DNA of 64,000 nucleotides from Agapanthus africanus (taxonomy: Eukaryota; Streptophyta; Magnoliopsida; Asparagales; Amaryllidaceae). The notes beneath the pieces were generated by a model. It worked only from the letters and a program-made list of their open reading frames with translations, did not search any database and had not been told where the DNA came from. The stretch lies in assembly GCA_030015575.1 (NCBI GenBank), contig CM057351.1:2190001-2254000 (forward strand). Reading direction: 5' to 3'. The number at the start of each line of letters is the position of its first letter. Position 1 is the first letter of the stretch. Shown piece by piece: positions 20,120-33,100 of this stretch. Both the position numbers and the translations under genes were made by a program.

Positions 20120-20679
20120 ATTAAATATTTCCTTTCAGGAGCACAACTCTCAGTGCAGGGACCAAGTCCCTTTTGTTGCTGACGCCCAGCGCCCGTGTGC
20201 CAAGCATGTGGGGCCACGTGCCGCGCACGTGAGGCGCTGGCACCCACGCGTCCTTTGGACGCAATTTTTCCTTCATTTTACACACACTCCACACTAAAAA
20301 TACCTCCCCCGTTAGAAAAAATTTCTAACGGGGTGCTGCCCAGCACCCCGCAAAGGGGCTGCTAGCCCCCTTGACCCCCAGCCCGCTATCCCGGTAGCGG
20401 GACCCCCGTAAAAACTCTGCGGGGTCTCCGATATATCCAGCGTCCCTTCAAAACACAACACTGCACATTGAATTCGCATGACCTGTTCGACCCGTTAATC
20501 GGAGGTTCTCTCGCTCCAAAGGCAAGGGGTAATTAACGGCAGCTTAGTCCGCGGCTGCCGGAGATTCGGATCCCCACAATCAATAAACCCCAGCCTACCC
20601 TAGGCAGGGGGAATCTATAGTACGCCTGGCAAGCATGCACGTATTCCCATCTCAATGGGGTGACGAAAAACACCTTACA
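19371..20679 (+). mobile_element. 3' LTR of element B
   Basis: It begins TGTTGGGGTC, ends CACCTTACA and is homologous to the LTRs of A. The TATA box CTATATAAGG is near 19697. It has an AC microsatellite at 20077-20118 and lacks most 60-bp units, so it is the shortest of the three (1309 bp). No primer site follows, so this is a 3' LTR. Confidence 0.88.
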
Positions 20680-20692
20680 CCTATACCCCTTA

Positions 20693-23600
20693 TGTCACGA
20701 TCCAAAATATTAGCTTGTGACCGGCACCTAAAGCACGCAACGTCTAAAGGCGTAACGTAATTCAAGTAAGCTGAAGCCCAGAAATCTAAACCTTTTTAAG
20801 AAATAAAAGAGGTGAAGTTTTGAAATAAAGGTATAATGAAAACAAACGTTTTATTAAATGCATGGATAATAGAACATGAAAATGCAAGTGGATTTTATTA
20901 GTTGGAAAACAAGTTTCGTCTTTTGAAAAATTTGGGCAGCACCTTCTTTGTATATTTTGATCCAAAACCACAAATAGATAATAATAATAAAGGCATCCCC
21001 AATCGGGATCTAGCTCTTCGCCAATCGGCGGATTCACAACCACGCAAGACAAAATATAAGTATACGACGCCTAACGGCGAAGATCAACACAAAAGATAAA
21101 GAAATAAGCAAGACATCAACCCACCAAGCGAACATAAACCCCCGCTCTAAGTTTTGCAAGCTCAAGTCTCACTAAGTCTTCTACATATACAAATACCAGT
21201 TTCTGATTGATGGTGTTAACTAGATACAACAGGAATAATAAATACAAAAGGGGTACGATCCAACATGTACTACCTACTAAAGCAAAACACCCGAATACAA
21301 GCTGTGTGCCAGCGATGCCGCTACTGATCCATGCGGTCAACCTGCAAGAACTGTGGCACAACGGGGGTGAGTTTCCAACTCGTGAGAAGAAAACATCAAC
21401 AGGTAGAAATCGAATAAACAACGATTTCTAGGTCAACTATATCATAAAGGTAATACTATGATATCTAGGGTGACCGTATCTACATATGTGCCAACAATAT
21501 ACTCAAAGCCAAAATGTAAGTGGATATCATCCAACCATATAATCAATGCCTGTATGCATGTGAATCTCGTCCACGTGTCAACCAATGACACAACAACATC
21601 ATGCATGGAAATATCATAAAAGTACATGCATGCAAATATGAGGATATCAATCACCGTGTGTCCAGCAACGAAACATCAAAATCATGGAACCTGAGTGTCC
21701 AACATCGAAACTCGAAACATCATGAAACCCTTGTCCAACATCGACACGTAAATCCTCATATCTCTCGGGCTCCGTCAGTCCGGATCGGCCCACGGGCTCC
21801 GTCAGTCCGGATCGGCCCACATCTCTCGACTCCGGTCGGTATCTTTCGGATAACCGCCGAGTCTAAATACTATCACCGGTAGGTAGTGCTCCCCTGCCAG
21901 GCTCACCGTCTAACAATATGAGTCTTCTTGCCTCCGGGTATCTCACCGGGTCTACCATGTACCCGCAGACGGTGCCTACCGCTCCTCGAATCGGGTTTCA
22001 CATGCTAATCTAAGAACCGAGAAAACACATGGTGGACGCACTGAAATATCATATCAAGAGAAACCGGGTTTTTAAAACAATACATACTTTCTTTTGAAAT
22101 AATCACGGTTCTCAAATTCAGAAATCTCACGAAAACAGCATATCTCAATGCGTATAATCATAAAGCATGATGTATGCGACATGTAACAGAATGTAAGCAT
22201 ATCCGTATATCATGCAACATGGAACAGTGATGTGAACATGGGCATATCATCATAATGTGAGCATAGTAATATAATAACATGATGTAGCAATTCTACTGTG
22301 TGAGTGACATAACAATTATCGATGATGAAGTGTGTGAGCCGGTCAATTGTGTAAGTGTAACATACGCATCATCGATAATGGTGTAGGTGTACTAGCACAG
22401 GTACATGTAATGTAATGAGAGTGACATGAACGTAGCATAAAGTAAATCGTGGGCAAAATGCTATAAGGTATACGTCTCTATCACATATCCGAGTCGGTGA
22501 ATCAATCAATCGGCATCCAGCCTCACAACATCACGTACGGTATAATCCATCGTACGACATCCTCCAGTCAAGGGTATGGATTAGTCATCATAAAACTCGT
22601 CACGTACGGTAAACCATCGTACGGCGGCATTAAACCATTAGGGATCCTATCATCCTATATGACAATGAGGGTGCGGACTCTCGTACGACATATCACTCGT
22701 GATTCACAACAATATCTATCTATATACCTATATCCCAGGTCACATCCGTATCAATCTCATATCAGGGGACTGGTAAGGTATCAATTATCATATATCGACT
22801 CGCATCCGTATACCGACATATCAATCAAGTCACCATATCACATCGTATATTCCTTTCATCACATTAAGTCGTCTTACATATATATTCTATCTTAGATCTC
22901 ATGTCATACTACTGTAAATCTCATACTTATTCTACGGCAACTACATATCTATAAGTCGTGATTCACATTCATTGTTCATATCCCTAAAGCTTTCATCTCA
23001 TATCTCAATATATATATATTCAATCACTAATATCATCTCTAACTATCTTTTAAACCATATCTTTAGTTTTCTAATTTAGGTTTCTACGACTGTATCCTAT
23101 AGATCGGTTTCCATTTATAATTTGTGGGGGTGCTATACGCCATCCACCCGACTTCCCCCGTAGATATAGATCTACTCACCTTGATCCTTGCTTGCCGAAG
23201 TCGATGACCCCGTGCTCCGTCGTCTCAGAATCCACGCGAAGGTACCTACAATAAATACACAATCGCAATCGCTATTAACATCAAGTCCGGAAAACCAATA
23301 CGGCACACGGTGCGCTTATAGGTTAGAACCTATAGCCTACGCATGCAAAATAATCAAACAACCCTCGTCGTTGACGTACAAATGTCCAACGACCAAATAC
23401 AATGTCAAATACCCAAAACCCAAGTTCAGAAATTGGAAAACCAAATTCAGCAACGAAGGAAATCACTTCCAGATTTCACCCTGGGCCAAACTAGAGAATT
23501 TTACATACAGGGTTGCTCTATATATCATCTAACAAAGCCATGGTCCAAAATTCAACACGTTTCCTCACAACATGGCCACAAATTGCGGCCCAAATCAATA

Positions 23601-24663
23601 AATCTGCGGCCAGAAATCGAGGGTAGGGGCTCAGGTTTCAGGGGGTTCTTCTAGGTTGCCTGCACGTCTCTCTGTCATGGGAACTTATTTTACAGGTCTC
23701 TCGGGTCATCCCAGATTCCCATATACTATCACAAACTGTCAAATTTACCGATATCGGAAAGTTCTAAGTTCATGCTTGGGTTCTATTTTTTATGCTAGGT
23801 CATAAAAACACCACTCAAGTCTTGTAACAGCCCCTAAACATTACCAAATCCACACAAACACCCAAACCCTTCTCTTGAATTTTCCAAACATCACATACCC
23901 TAACCAAATCACATTCCAAACTAAACTAGAATACAAGAAAACTCAAACTAAACTAAATGGAAGAAGATATACCTCATTTGGGCAACTCAAGAAAAACCCT
24001 AGCTTCTCAAAGTCTTCAAAATCTAACTTTTCTTGGTCCAATGTGTTGAGGATGAGGTGGGAATCATTTTTAATGAAGACGGTGTAGGGTTTTGATGAAG
24101 ATTTGGAGATGATATTTGGGGATGGAGGTAGAGGGAGATGGGCTGAGGAAGATGAAGGAAAATAATGGGGAGGGGAATGAGTGGCCGCCCTCTCTCTCTC
24201 TCTCTCTTTCTTATTCTCACCCCCTCACACTCATGCCTCACTCTTTCTCTCTCTCTCTCTCTCTCCAATCATTTTCTTTTTAACATTTTCTTTATTTTTT
24301 AAAACCAAATCACATAATACCCCAAAAACAACACAAGGAAACAACTTGTAACTAAAATGCAACATAACATGGTGCACTAGCCATGGAAACTGTAGAAACT
24401 TGGATTTGGCTTAATCGCGATTAGCAGTGCACTAATCGGGTTTTTATTTAAACTGCATATAATTAATTTTAAAAATGCCAAATCCAATAAATATCTTTTT
24501 AAATGAATAAATTATTTTAATCTCTAATTATTTCACAATTATTGGTATATATTTATACCTTTTTACGAAAACCCCAAATTCGCAAATCGGGTAGTTTTCA
24601 CGAAATATATTATTTTAATATTAAATTCCAAAAATAATATTTTATATTTTCTGACATGTTACA
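20693..24663 (+). mobile_element. Solo LTR C (3.97 kb, TGTCACG-type)
   Basis: It starts TGTCACGATCC and ends ACATGTTACA, with the 5-bp duplication CCTTA at 20688-20692 and 24664-24668. No gag-pol, primer site or internal duplicate of its ends was seen, so it reads as one very long LTR left after recombination. The TGTCACG start and length are reminiscent of Tekay-type chromovirus LTRs; lineage is inference. It includes a perfect 27-bp tandem duplication (21767-21793 and 21794-21820) and CGTACG palindromes near 22535-22625. Confidence 0.85.
24189..24266. repeat. CT microsatellite, two tracts
   Basis: Two CT runs (about 24190-24207 and 24246-24265) separated by a C/T-rich spacer inside solo LTR C. 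The Arg/Glu-rich minus-strand ORF across it is a by-product. Confidence 0.95.
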
Positions 24664-24668
24664 CCTTA

Positions 24669-25508
24669 CGAGTGCGGCGAGTAGCCCGCCAATTCTAGAG
24701 TAAGGCATCTCGGTCTCAACGCCATGAGATGGGGCCCCGTTGCCCTCTAGAATCCGGTTACTCGAGCACTCCTCCATCGAGTAATCCTAGTACAGAAAAA
24801 GGAAAATATATACAACGGTGACATCGACCTCAACCCGGACATACCCCGATATTAGAATATACAAACGGGCCAAAACGGCAGTTCACATATCGGACGCTCT
24901 CCCCGCAATAATGAATATACAAAAGAATCAATACTGTACTACAACCATTGGCCATCCACCATGACAAATTATCCATAACATCAGTGTAATCACATAACAT
25001 CAACGCGAATATCATGTTCGTAAGCCCGTCTGATTGTACATATAGCAATCAGTCGGGTTATACCACTCAATAATATTCACGGTCATGGAAACAAATCCAC
25101 AGAAAAGCAAAAATTTAGAATTTCGATCGATTAAAATTTTCCGCATTCACCCCATGTACAAACCAGTACACAAACAAGTCTGGGTAAAAACCAATAAACA
25201 CAAAAATCACATCTCCATAAACATGAACCACAGAAAAAATTTAGGGCAACGCAACCATAATTAGGCCGCGAATCCGTGACTAAATGACCTATTTGGCCGC
25301 GGATTAGCGGTCTAATTTAATGATCGTTTGCTCGAAATTTTTTCTTGGCCTTAAAAAAACCTGCACATAATTTTAAGGCGACTGAAAATATTTTTTGAAC
25401 ACTTTTTAAAATTCGAACAACGAGCATGTTTTGAAGATGTGATTCGGATAATTTTCGTCGATAAAAGTTCTAAACGTATGCAAACTAGCCAGTTAAGTTT
25501 TGTGAACC
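24669..25508 (-). mobile_element. Leader of copia element E (minus strand), no ORF
   Basis: It lies downstream (on the minus strand) of E's primer site and before its gag, which must lie left of the window. It was split by solo LTR C and then by B. No protein-coding frame is recognisable. Confidence 0.65.
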
Positions 25509-25521
25509 GGCTCTGATACCA
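25509..25521 (-). promoter_or_regulatory. Primer-binding site of copia element E
   Basis: The minus strand reads TGGTATCAGAGCC, complementary to the 3' end of plant initiator tRNA-Met. This is the usual primer site of Ty1/copia elements. It begins one base after the LTR end (TTACA). Confidence 0.92.
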
Positions 25522-26082
25522 ATGTAAGTCTAATTTACATGCTTTGCAAGGTTTGTATAGAAGCGGAATTTCAAAACCCAGATTTTGTGAGCATGCAAGA
25601 AAGACTTTTAACCAAGATCTACCACAAAACCATAACTAGCTATACTACAAAGGTATTTATTCTAGTATGTTATAATTTTATACCTATCGGATTCGTATCC
25701 TTCGGGTCTTGAATCCTCTTTTTAAGCTCCTTTTAGGTCTTTGGTGTAGTTTGATCGCCGGTCTCCTGAATCCTAGATGATCCACCCGAATGTCCTAGGT
25801 GCAAGCTACAACTTTCAAATGAAAGAAACTTAACTAACTTGATTGCTAATCCAGCTAGTCAAGGATGAGGCGAGAAAATTAGTGGTGATTTTCTTTCTCA
25901 AAAATCCTTATTTCTCAACTCATGAGAATGATAGGATTTTGAAGAGGAGGAAGCAAAGAAGAGAAGATGGCAACTCAAGAAAGAAATGAGCTCTAGGAAA
26001 AAAAAAGAACTTGCAACCATGAAGAATGGCTAGTTAAAAATAATATGAAGCATTTTCTTTTCTTTTTAAAATTATAGCCATA

Positions 26083-27414
26083 TGTTCAGTTGATAAAACT
26101 GCACATTTGTTATTACATTTTTCCTACCATTTTCATATTAAAAAGGACTTTATTATAATATATCATACATATGAGGGTTTATGTGTAAAAATACTATTTT
26201 CCATGCATTGATATATTATAATTAGTATTTGGTAGGAGAATGTATATAATATTATTGACCTAATCCTAGTAGAACTAAGTCTACTAAATATTATCTAAGT
26301 TATTGTGCAGAATTTTCAGGTCTTAAATCAAGAAAATCAAGTTGTTAAAGCTAACCTGCCTAATTAAGAAATCAAAATGAAGGAATCAATTCTGGCAGAA
26401 GAAACCTAAGCTCCTTGATGCCACGGATCCGCCGCGGTTAAGAAGAGATGGAGGCTGAGGATTTTTGGGGAAAATCTTTTCTAATTTTTCCCTAATTTAG
26501 AAGCTTGGGATCTGGCTTTGGCACTATAAAAAGAGACCGAGAGCCTCTTGGAAAATGATCAAGCCGACGCGATCACGAAGTCCAAGACTGCTCACGCATC
26601 CAGGCTGATCATCAACGGTTCATCTATCTCCTTAGAAGAGATCGAGAAGCAACTAGTACTTGTAATCATTTTCTAAGGAATCAAAGTGTAATGAATATTG
26701 TTGATTAATAAAGGTAGCTTTCTTTTTCTTATTCTATTTCTTCGTAGTTTAATTATGCAATTTCTTTCCATCTCTTTTTCTCCCATCATGCACAAGTAAT
26801 TCTCCGCTTGTTAGGGTTCGTAGGATTAGGGTAGGCTAATGGATGATGAACATCCCTAAACCCTTTTTAAGTCCTATAAAGTTTATGAACTTTATCAAAA
26901 GAATCATTAACTTCCTAATCGGGTGCGCTAACAATTCTTTGTTAGTCCCGACCGCGATTAGAGATTAGATTAATGATTGTTTTGGTAAAGGCTAGATATG
27001 AACGGAGTTCCGTGTCGAGATAAGGGTTAAGAGTGGGATTCTATTTCCCTCCAGAAACCCTAATCTACACGCATCACCGTCGTTCTAGTTTTAAATCTAT
27101 TAAAGGATAAAAAAGGTAACTTTTAATTAATCGTCCATAACTACTAAATCCTAACGAACCCTACAAGCCCCCTTATTATATTAACTACATTCCTAAAATA
27201 ATCTAGATCTATATTTTTGCATTCTTGCTTAACGTAGATCTAGAAACTATTCTTCAAAATTCTTTATCCCTCCTCTTTTTCTCAACACATCTAAAATAAG
27301 ACTAAAAGGTTCCACGTTTCCCTGAGGACGACCCGTACTCATCTCGGTCTAGCTACACGCGACACCGTTCTGATTGCGGTTAACTACTACAAACACACTC
27401 TTTCGCAACAATCA
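26083..27414 (+). mobile_element. 5' LTR of Athila copy 1
   Basis: It starts TGTTCAGTTGATAAAAC and ends CGCAACAATCA. The TATA box is ACTATAAAAAG (about 26524-26533) and GATTAATAAAGG near 26704 gives a polyadenylation signal. Relative to the 3' LTR, about 106 bp are missing just before CCTAAGCTCC (about 26406). Confidence 0.95.
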
Positions 27415-27416
27415 AA

Positions 27417-27434
27417 TGGCGCCGTTGCCGGGGA
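27417..27434 (+). promoter_or_regulatory. Primer-binding site of Athila copy 1
   Basis: TGGCGCCGTTGCCGGGGA starts two bases after the LTR end. This is the classic Athila site, generally attributed to tRNA-Asp. Confidence 0.9.
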
Positions 27435-28372
27435 TACGTGCGTAATTTTTTATTTTTACTATTTGTGTTGAATTCTTAGACGATTTATATCATTATTAAC
27501 ATAAAACTGCAAATTGCATATTTAACGATTTGTGCGTGAATTTTGCAAGGAGATCCGGAGTCACAGAATTGAGGAAAACAGAAGACAGAGACATTCATCG
27601 AGATCCATAGGAGCACAGAGGGCCACAGAAAAATTTTCATCAACTGAACCCCCCACCACGCGGCGGAACCACAGCATTAGCAAGTATCTGCGGCGGAACC
27701 GCGGCTTTACAAGGGGGTCTAGGGTTCAAACTCCTCTGGTAAGATTCTCAACTCCTTCTCTCTCCCCTCAAATCCAATAAAATCTATCTTCTGCAGGATT
27801 CTTTGCAAAATAGCGCCGCTCAAAAATCTTTTTGCAAAAGTTTTGTGATTGGTTTTGTTTTGCATATTTTAATACGGACTTTAAGGGGCAAAGACCAAAT
27901 CAAGATTAGGTGGGGATTTCATCACCCTTCCTAAGCCCCACAAATCATAAACCGAGCATCTAGATCAACCATTCATTAATTTAAAAAATATCTAGACCGG
28001 ACTCTAAGGACTGTCGCGCTCAATAAGGACAGAGGAAGGTCGTGGGTAATCTTTCGTTTATCCGCATTATTTTTGTAGTGCCTAGACAAGTGTGTCAAAG
28101 GCTAGTGGTTTTTAATTAGGCCCACTACCGTGGTTCCTTCCCACTTACCTGGCACTTACCTGGCTACAAGGGTAGTACGGAGGCGGTAGAGGATTGATCC
28201 TGCGGCTTGTCCTTTGGAAGTCTAGGAGCGGTCTAGAGACTGGACCTAGGTAACCTTAGTACTAGGGTTGCTTGTGCATTCTAGAGTGATTTGTCTTGAG
28301 TCCCACTTTTTCAAAACAGACCAATTTTAAAATCACATACACGCTGCCACTTGCGCTAAACCCGATTAGTGC
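27435..28372 (+). other. Leader of Athila copy 1
   Basis: About 0.94 kb between the primer site and the gag ATG, closely conserved with 57043-57983 in copy 2. It includes a short ORF (27532-27780) rich in Arg and Ser that is also present in copy 2 but has no recognisable domain. Packaging and dimerisation signals would be expected here but cannot be identified by eye. Confidence 0.7.
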
Positions 28373-30161
28373 ATGCTCGGCTGGACACGGGATCCTAGTG
28401 CCCGTCTTGTCCGCGTTCCTGCTATCGACGCCGAAGTCGGTACTTCTTCATCTTCTTTTCCTCCACCACACACCACGACCGAGATGGACGGCACTCCATC
28501 AGAATATAACACCATGCTGCCACCGCCCGTAGGTGCGCAGAATCCACCTCGCATCTCTCTCCAAGAGAGATGCTATCCTATCCGTGGTCCTCTTCCCACT
28601 TGTCTATCTCTTCCACCATCTAACGGGGATAATTTCGAAATTAAACCCCACTATATCAATCTGCTGCCCAAATTTCACGGGCTTGAGTCGGAAGACGCGT
28701 ACGTTTTCATCACCAAATTCGAAAACGTATGCGCAATGATGGGTACTTCACAATTGACTTTAGATGCTATGCGCTTACGTCTTCTCCCATTCACACTATG
28801 CGACTTGGCAGAAAAATGGCTTTATAATACTGCCGCACACTCTATCACTAATTGGGATGAATTTGTCATAGCATTTCTTAAGAAGTTTTACCCAAACCAT
28901 AAGACTGCCCATATTAGGAGCGAGATCAACCGGTTTACCCAGCTTCCAAATGAACCATTTTGGAAGTGCTTTGAACGTTTCAAAGATCTGCTTGTCCAAT
29001 GCCCCCATCACGGAATACAAAGATGGGATTTATGTCGGATTATATATGAGGGCATTAATCCAGCGACCAAGCAGATGCTTGAAACAATGTGTCAATGCAA
29101 TTTCATGTCTAAAGATGACGGTGAAGCGTGGAAATATCTGGAAGACCTTGCTGAATACACGTTGCAGTGGGAAAGCGTAAGACCACCATCAACTAAGGGA
29201 GGTATTCACCAGCTCGATATTTCTATCGCAGTAAAAGCCGAAATGGCAGCGATACAGAAGAAACTCGACGCTATTGAAAACAAGTTCTCATCATTCTCCC
29301 TAAATCATGTCACGCTTCTTAAGACCGTCTGTGGTTGCTGTTCGGATCCTTCACACTTAACGGAAGAATGTCCTATGAATGCATCGTTTCAAGCTAATGC
29401 TGCTTTTCAGCAGCGACCTAGAAACGACCCTTATTCTTCCATGTACAATCAAGGATGGAGGAATCATCCTAACTTTGCGGAACCAAAACCAACAAAGCAA
29501 TTATCAAAGACCTCCTCCACAGTAACCACAACCATAGAATCAGCCCCCCTTTCAGTCGCAAAATTTCCAAAATCCGGCCAACATTTCTACACCACAAGTG
29601 GCCGGTACTGACAACTCTTCACTTGCACAAACTTTGGATTTGTTCATGAAACATTCCATGCAATTTTCGGCTGAGATGAAGTCTTCTATTGATACTATAA
29701 TGAAAAACTCCGCCTCCCATGGTGAGAGTATTAAATCAATAGAAAACCAAATCGCACAGTTAAACGCCACAATGAGTGCGAGAGAAAAAGGAAAACTCCC
29801 ATCTCAACCCCTACCGAATCCTGGCTATTCACAAAATCATAATGTGAATGCCATTACTACATTGAGATCAGGGAGAGTGCTGAATAACCGAGTGGGTGAG
29901 CAATTTGATGTTAGTGACACATTTGATACCCCAGCTTCTTCTTCTTCTTCCCCTAATTCGTCTAGTCTCCCACCTTCATCCGAGCCTATTCTCCGTTTTC
30001 CCCAAGGCTCGAACATTTCGCCAAATCTATCTAAGTCGATCCCGACTCCAATTTTGGGATTGAATCCGTCCCCACAGTCTTCTCCACAAACGTTGGACCC
30101 AAAACTTATTGATCGAGCTCCATTTCCAAACAGATTAAGGGCCAACAGACCTAACCCGTAA
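28373..30161 (+). pseudogene. gag part of Athila copy 1 (frameshift plus stop)
   Basis: ATG 28373 opens a Gag with a retrotransposon gag domain (about residues 110-260: KFHGLESEDAYVFITKF through LLVQCPHHGIQRWD) and a zinc knuckle CX2CX4HX4C (CGCCSDPSHLTEEC, about 29335-29376). Compared with copy 2, two bases are lost near 29478, so the frame jumps and the first ORF ends at 29611. The correct frame resumes in 29598-30161 and ends in TAA 30159, where copy 2 has CAA. Gag and pol are one frame in the undamaged form, judged from copy 2, which reads through this point. Confidence 0.9.
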
Positions 30162-33100
30162 ATGGAGAAAATTGTGGAAATGTTTAAGCAAGTTAGCGTG
30201 AATATTGCTCTCCTAGATGCCATTCAACAAGTCCCATCTTATGCAAGAATCCTTAAAGACTTGTGCACTAAGAAGAGAAAAACTCAAGTGCCTAAGAAGG
30301 TTTTCATGACGAGTAATGTTAGCACAGCTTTTACCCAACAAATACCAAAGAAACGTAAGGACCCCGGCTGTTCTACAATCTCTATTTCTATTGGGGGTAA
30401 AAATATTAATCGTGCTTTACTCGATCTAGGCGCTAGCGTTAACTTGCTTCCTTATTCAGTATACGAGAAGTTAGGAATTGGAGAGTTAAAACCCGCCCAT
30501 TGTACTCTCCAGATGGCAGACCGATTTATCACCAAATCTCGGGGCGAACTAGAGGATGTGTTAATTAAAGTCGGGGAATTCATATTTCCCGTGGACTTTA
30601 TTGTTTTAGATACACAACCTGTGGCAAACCCACGCAATCAAATCCCGGTGATACTTGGTCGACCCTTCCTAGCAACTTCTAACGCTGTAATTAATTGTCG
30701 TAACGGTTCTATGAACTTATCCTTCGGGAAAATGACAATTGAGCTTAATATTTACAAGCTAGGAAGTCAGCCATCAGAACTTTCTGCTCATTTGCTGGAT
30801 GTTTGTTCCATCCACGAGATAGCTTCCGAAAGCTGCATGGATGAGGAACTTTGCTTTGATGTTCTCGACAACACTAATGAGACATCGTTTGATCTTGCAC
30901 CACTTCATAGTGAGGATATGTTCAATGAGTCCGACCTTGAGATTGAACCCGTTGACTCGTTGCAAAAGTCAGCAGCACTTTCCGAGTCAATATCTTATGC
31001 AAGTTTTGAACCTCTTAAGGAGTCCGAATATCATTCCGTTACCCCACCTTCTATTGTCTCTCCGCCAATTCTTGATCTCAAACCGCTACCTTCTCATCTT
31101 AAATATGCATATTTAGGAGAGAATGAGACTTTGCCAATGATTATATCCGCTTCTCTATCCTTAGAGCAAGAGAATGCACTTCTGGCAGTGTTGAGATCGA
31201 ATCGGCAAGCATTTGGTTGGACGATGGCCGACATAAAAGGGATTAGTCCCTTAATTGTTGAACATAACATACATCTGATGGATGAAGCCAAACCAACCCG
31301 AGACCCACAAAGACGGTTAAATCCCGTTATGAAGGAGGCGGTAAAGAAAGAAATCGTCAAGTGCCTTGATAGTGGAATAATTTACCCAATATCTGATAGC
31401 CAATGGGTAAGTCCAATTCATGTGGTCCCTAAAATGTCTGGCATCACGGTCATCACTAAAGAGGCTAATGAGTTAATCCAAACACGCACCCAAACTGGGT
31501 GGCGCGTATGTATTGATTACAGGAAACTCAATGCCGCAATGAGGAAAGATCACTTCCCTCTACCTTTTATTGACCAGATGTTAGAACGATTAGCGGGACA
31601 CGAATACTACTGTTTCTTGGACGGATACTCTGGCTATAATCAGGTCCCCATCGCCGAAAAAGATCAAGATAAAACCACTTTTACTTGTCCTTTCGGAACT
31701 TTTGCTTATAGACGTATGCCCTTTGGGTTATGCAACGCTCCCGCTACATTTCAGCGGTGCATGATGGGGATATTTTCAGATATGGTGGAAAATTTTCTAG
31801 AAATTTTTATGGACGATTTCTCCATTTTTGGGGACTCCTTTGAGGACTGCCTTCATAATCTTGACGCGGTTCTTACCCACTGTAAGGATAAGAACTTGAC
31901 TTTGAATTGGGAAAAATGCCATTTTATGGTCCAAGAAGGTATTGTACTTGGACATATAATTTCACAAAAAGGCATTGAGGTTGACAGAGCTAAAATAGAT
32001 GTCATTCAAAATCTCCCTCGTCCCAATTGCGTCAAAGATATACGATCCTTCCTTGGTCATGCAGGATTTTATAGAAGATTTATTAAGGACTTTAGCAAAA
32101 TTGCTAGACCCTTAACCCTTCTATTGGCCAAGGACACTACTTTTCACTTCGATTCGGATTGTGAGGCTGCTTTTGAATCGCTTAAAGAATCACTCACTAC
32201 AGCCCCCGTTCTATCATCTCCGGATTGGAACCACCCGTTCGAGCTTATGTGTGACGCATCAGATTTTGCTATTGGTGCTGTCTTAGGACAGCATATTGAT
32301 AAGATGCCACATGTAATTTACTATGCAAGTAGGACCTTGAATGATGCACAAATAAATTACACAACTACCGAGAAAGAACTCTTGGCAGTTGTATTTGCAT
32401 TAGAGAAATTCAGACCCTACTTGATTGGCTCGCCTATCATGGTTTACACAGATCACTCCACCCTACGACATCTTTTATCGAAGAAGGATGCGAAGGCCAG
32501 GATAATACGTTGGATCCTATTGTTACAAGAATTTGATCTTGTCATCCGAGACAAGAGTGGATGTGAAAACGTTGTAGCCGACCATCTTCCACGCATCACT
32601 TCTTCACCAACTTTGACCGTGCCAATAAATGACTCATTTCCTGACGAACAGCTCTTGACTGTATCCTACGAACCTTGGTTCGTGGATATCGTGAACTATC
32701 TTGCGACGGGACTTAATCCTAATGATTGGTCGAAACAAGACAAACTTCGATTTCTATCCCAAGTAAAATATTTTTACTGGGATGAACCTTATCTGTTCAA
32801 GTATTGTTTCGATCAAATCATTCGCAGATGTGTCCCTAACGATGAATTCAAGAGCGTGTTATCATTTTGTCATGATCAGGCATGCGGCGGTCATTTTGGT
32901 CCTCGGAAAACGGCGGAAAAAGTTTTGCAATGTGGCTTTTATTGGCTAACATTATTTAAAGATGCATTTGAACATTGCAAAACTTATCCGCGATGTCAGC
33001 ATTTGGGCCGGATTTCACGAAGAAACGAGATGCCGCTCCAACCTATATTGGTTGTGGAAATATTTGATGTTTGGGGTATTGATTTTATGGGCCCTTTTCC

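Larger units (their letters stand above)
1..20679 (+). mobile_element. Element B: non-autonomous LTR retrotransposon, 3' part only (5' LTR left of window)
   Basis: The 3' LTR (19371-20679) belongs to the same family as the two LTRs of element A. The sequence just before it matches the sequence before A's 3' LTR, including the stretch ending in GCATTTATTGATG. The left edge (1-545) holds hairpin cassettes also present inside A, so 1-19370 is read as B's interior. No gag or pol is visible. The interior carries an antisense PMD gene (801-15900, minus) interrupted by A. No 5' LTR is in the window, so its target duplication cannot be checked; the candidate is CCTAT at 20680-20684. It appears inserted in the leader of copia element E. 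The interior could instead be a composite of two elements (see the candidate LTR at 16025-18490). Confidence 0.6.

Noticed and set aside
22497-22895. 132-codon ORF inside solo LTR C
   Set aside because: Ser/Tyr/Ile-rich low-complexity frame in AT-rich LTR sequence with no recognisable domain.
27739-27796. Short intron in the Athila leader (GTAAGA...CTGCAG)
   Set aside because: At 58 bp it is below the usual plant minimum, and copy 2 has GTATCT at the donor.
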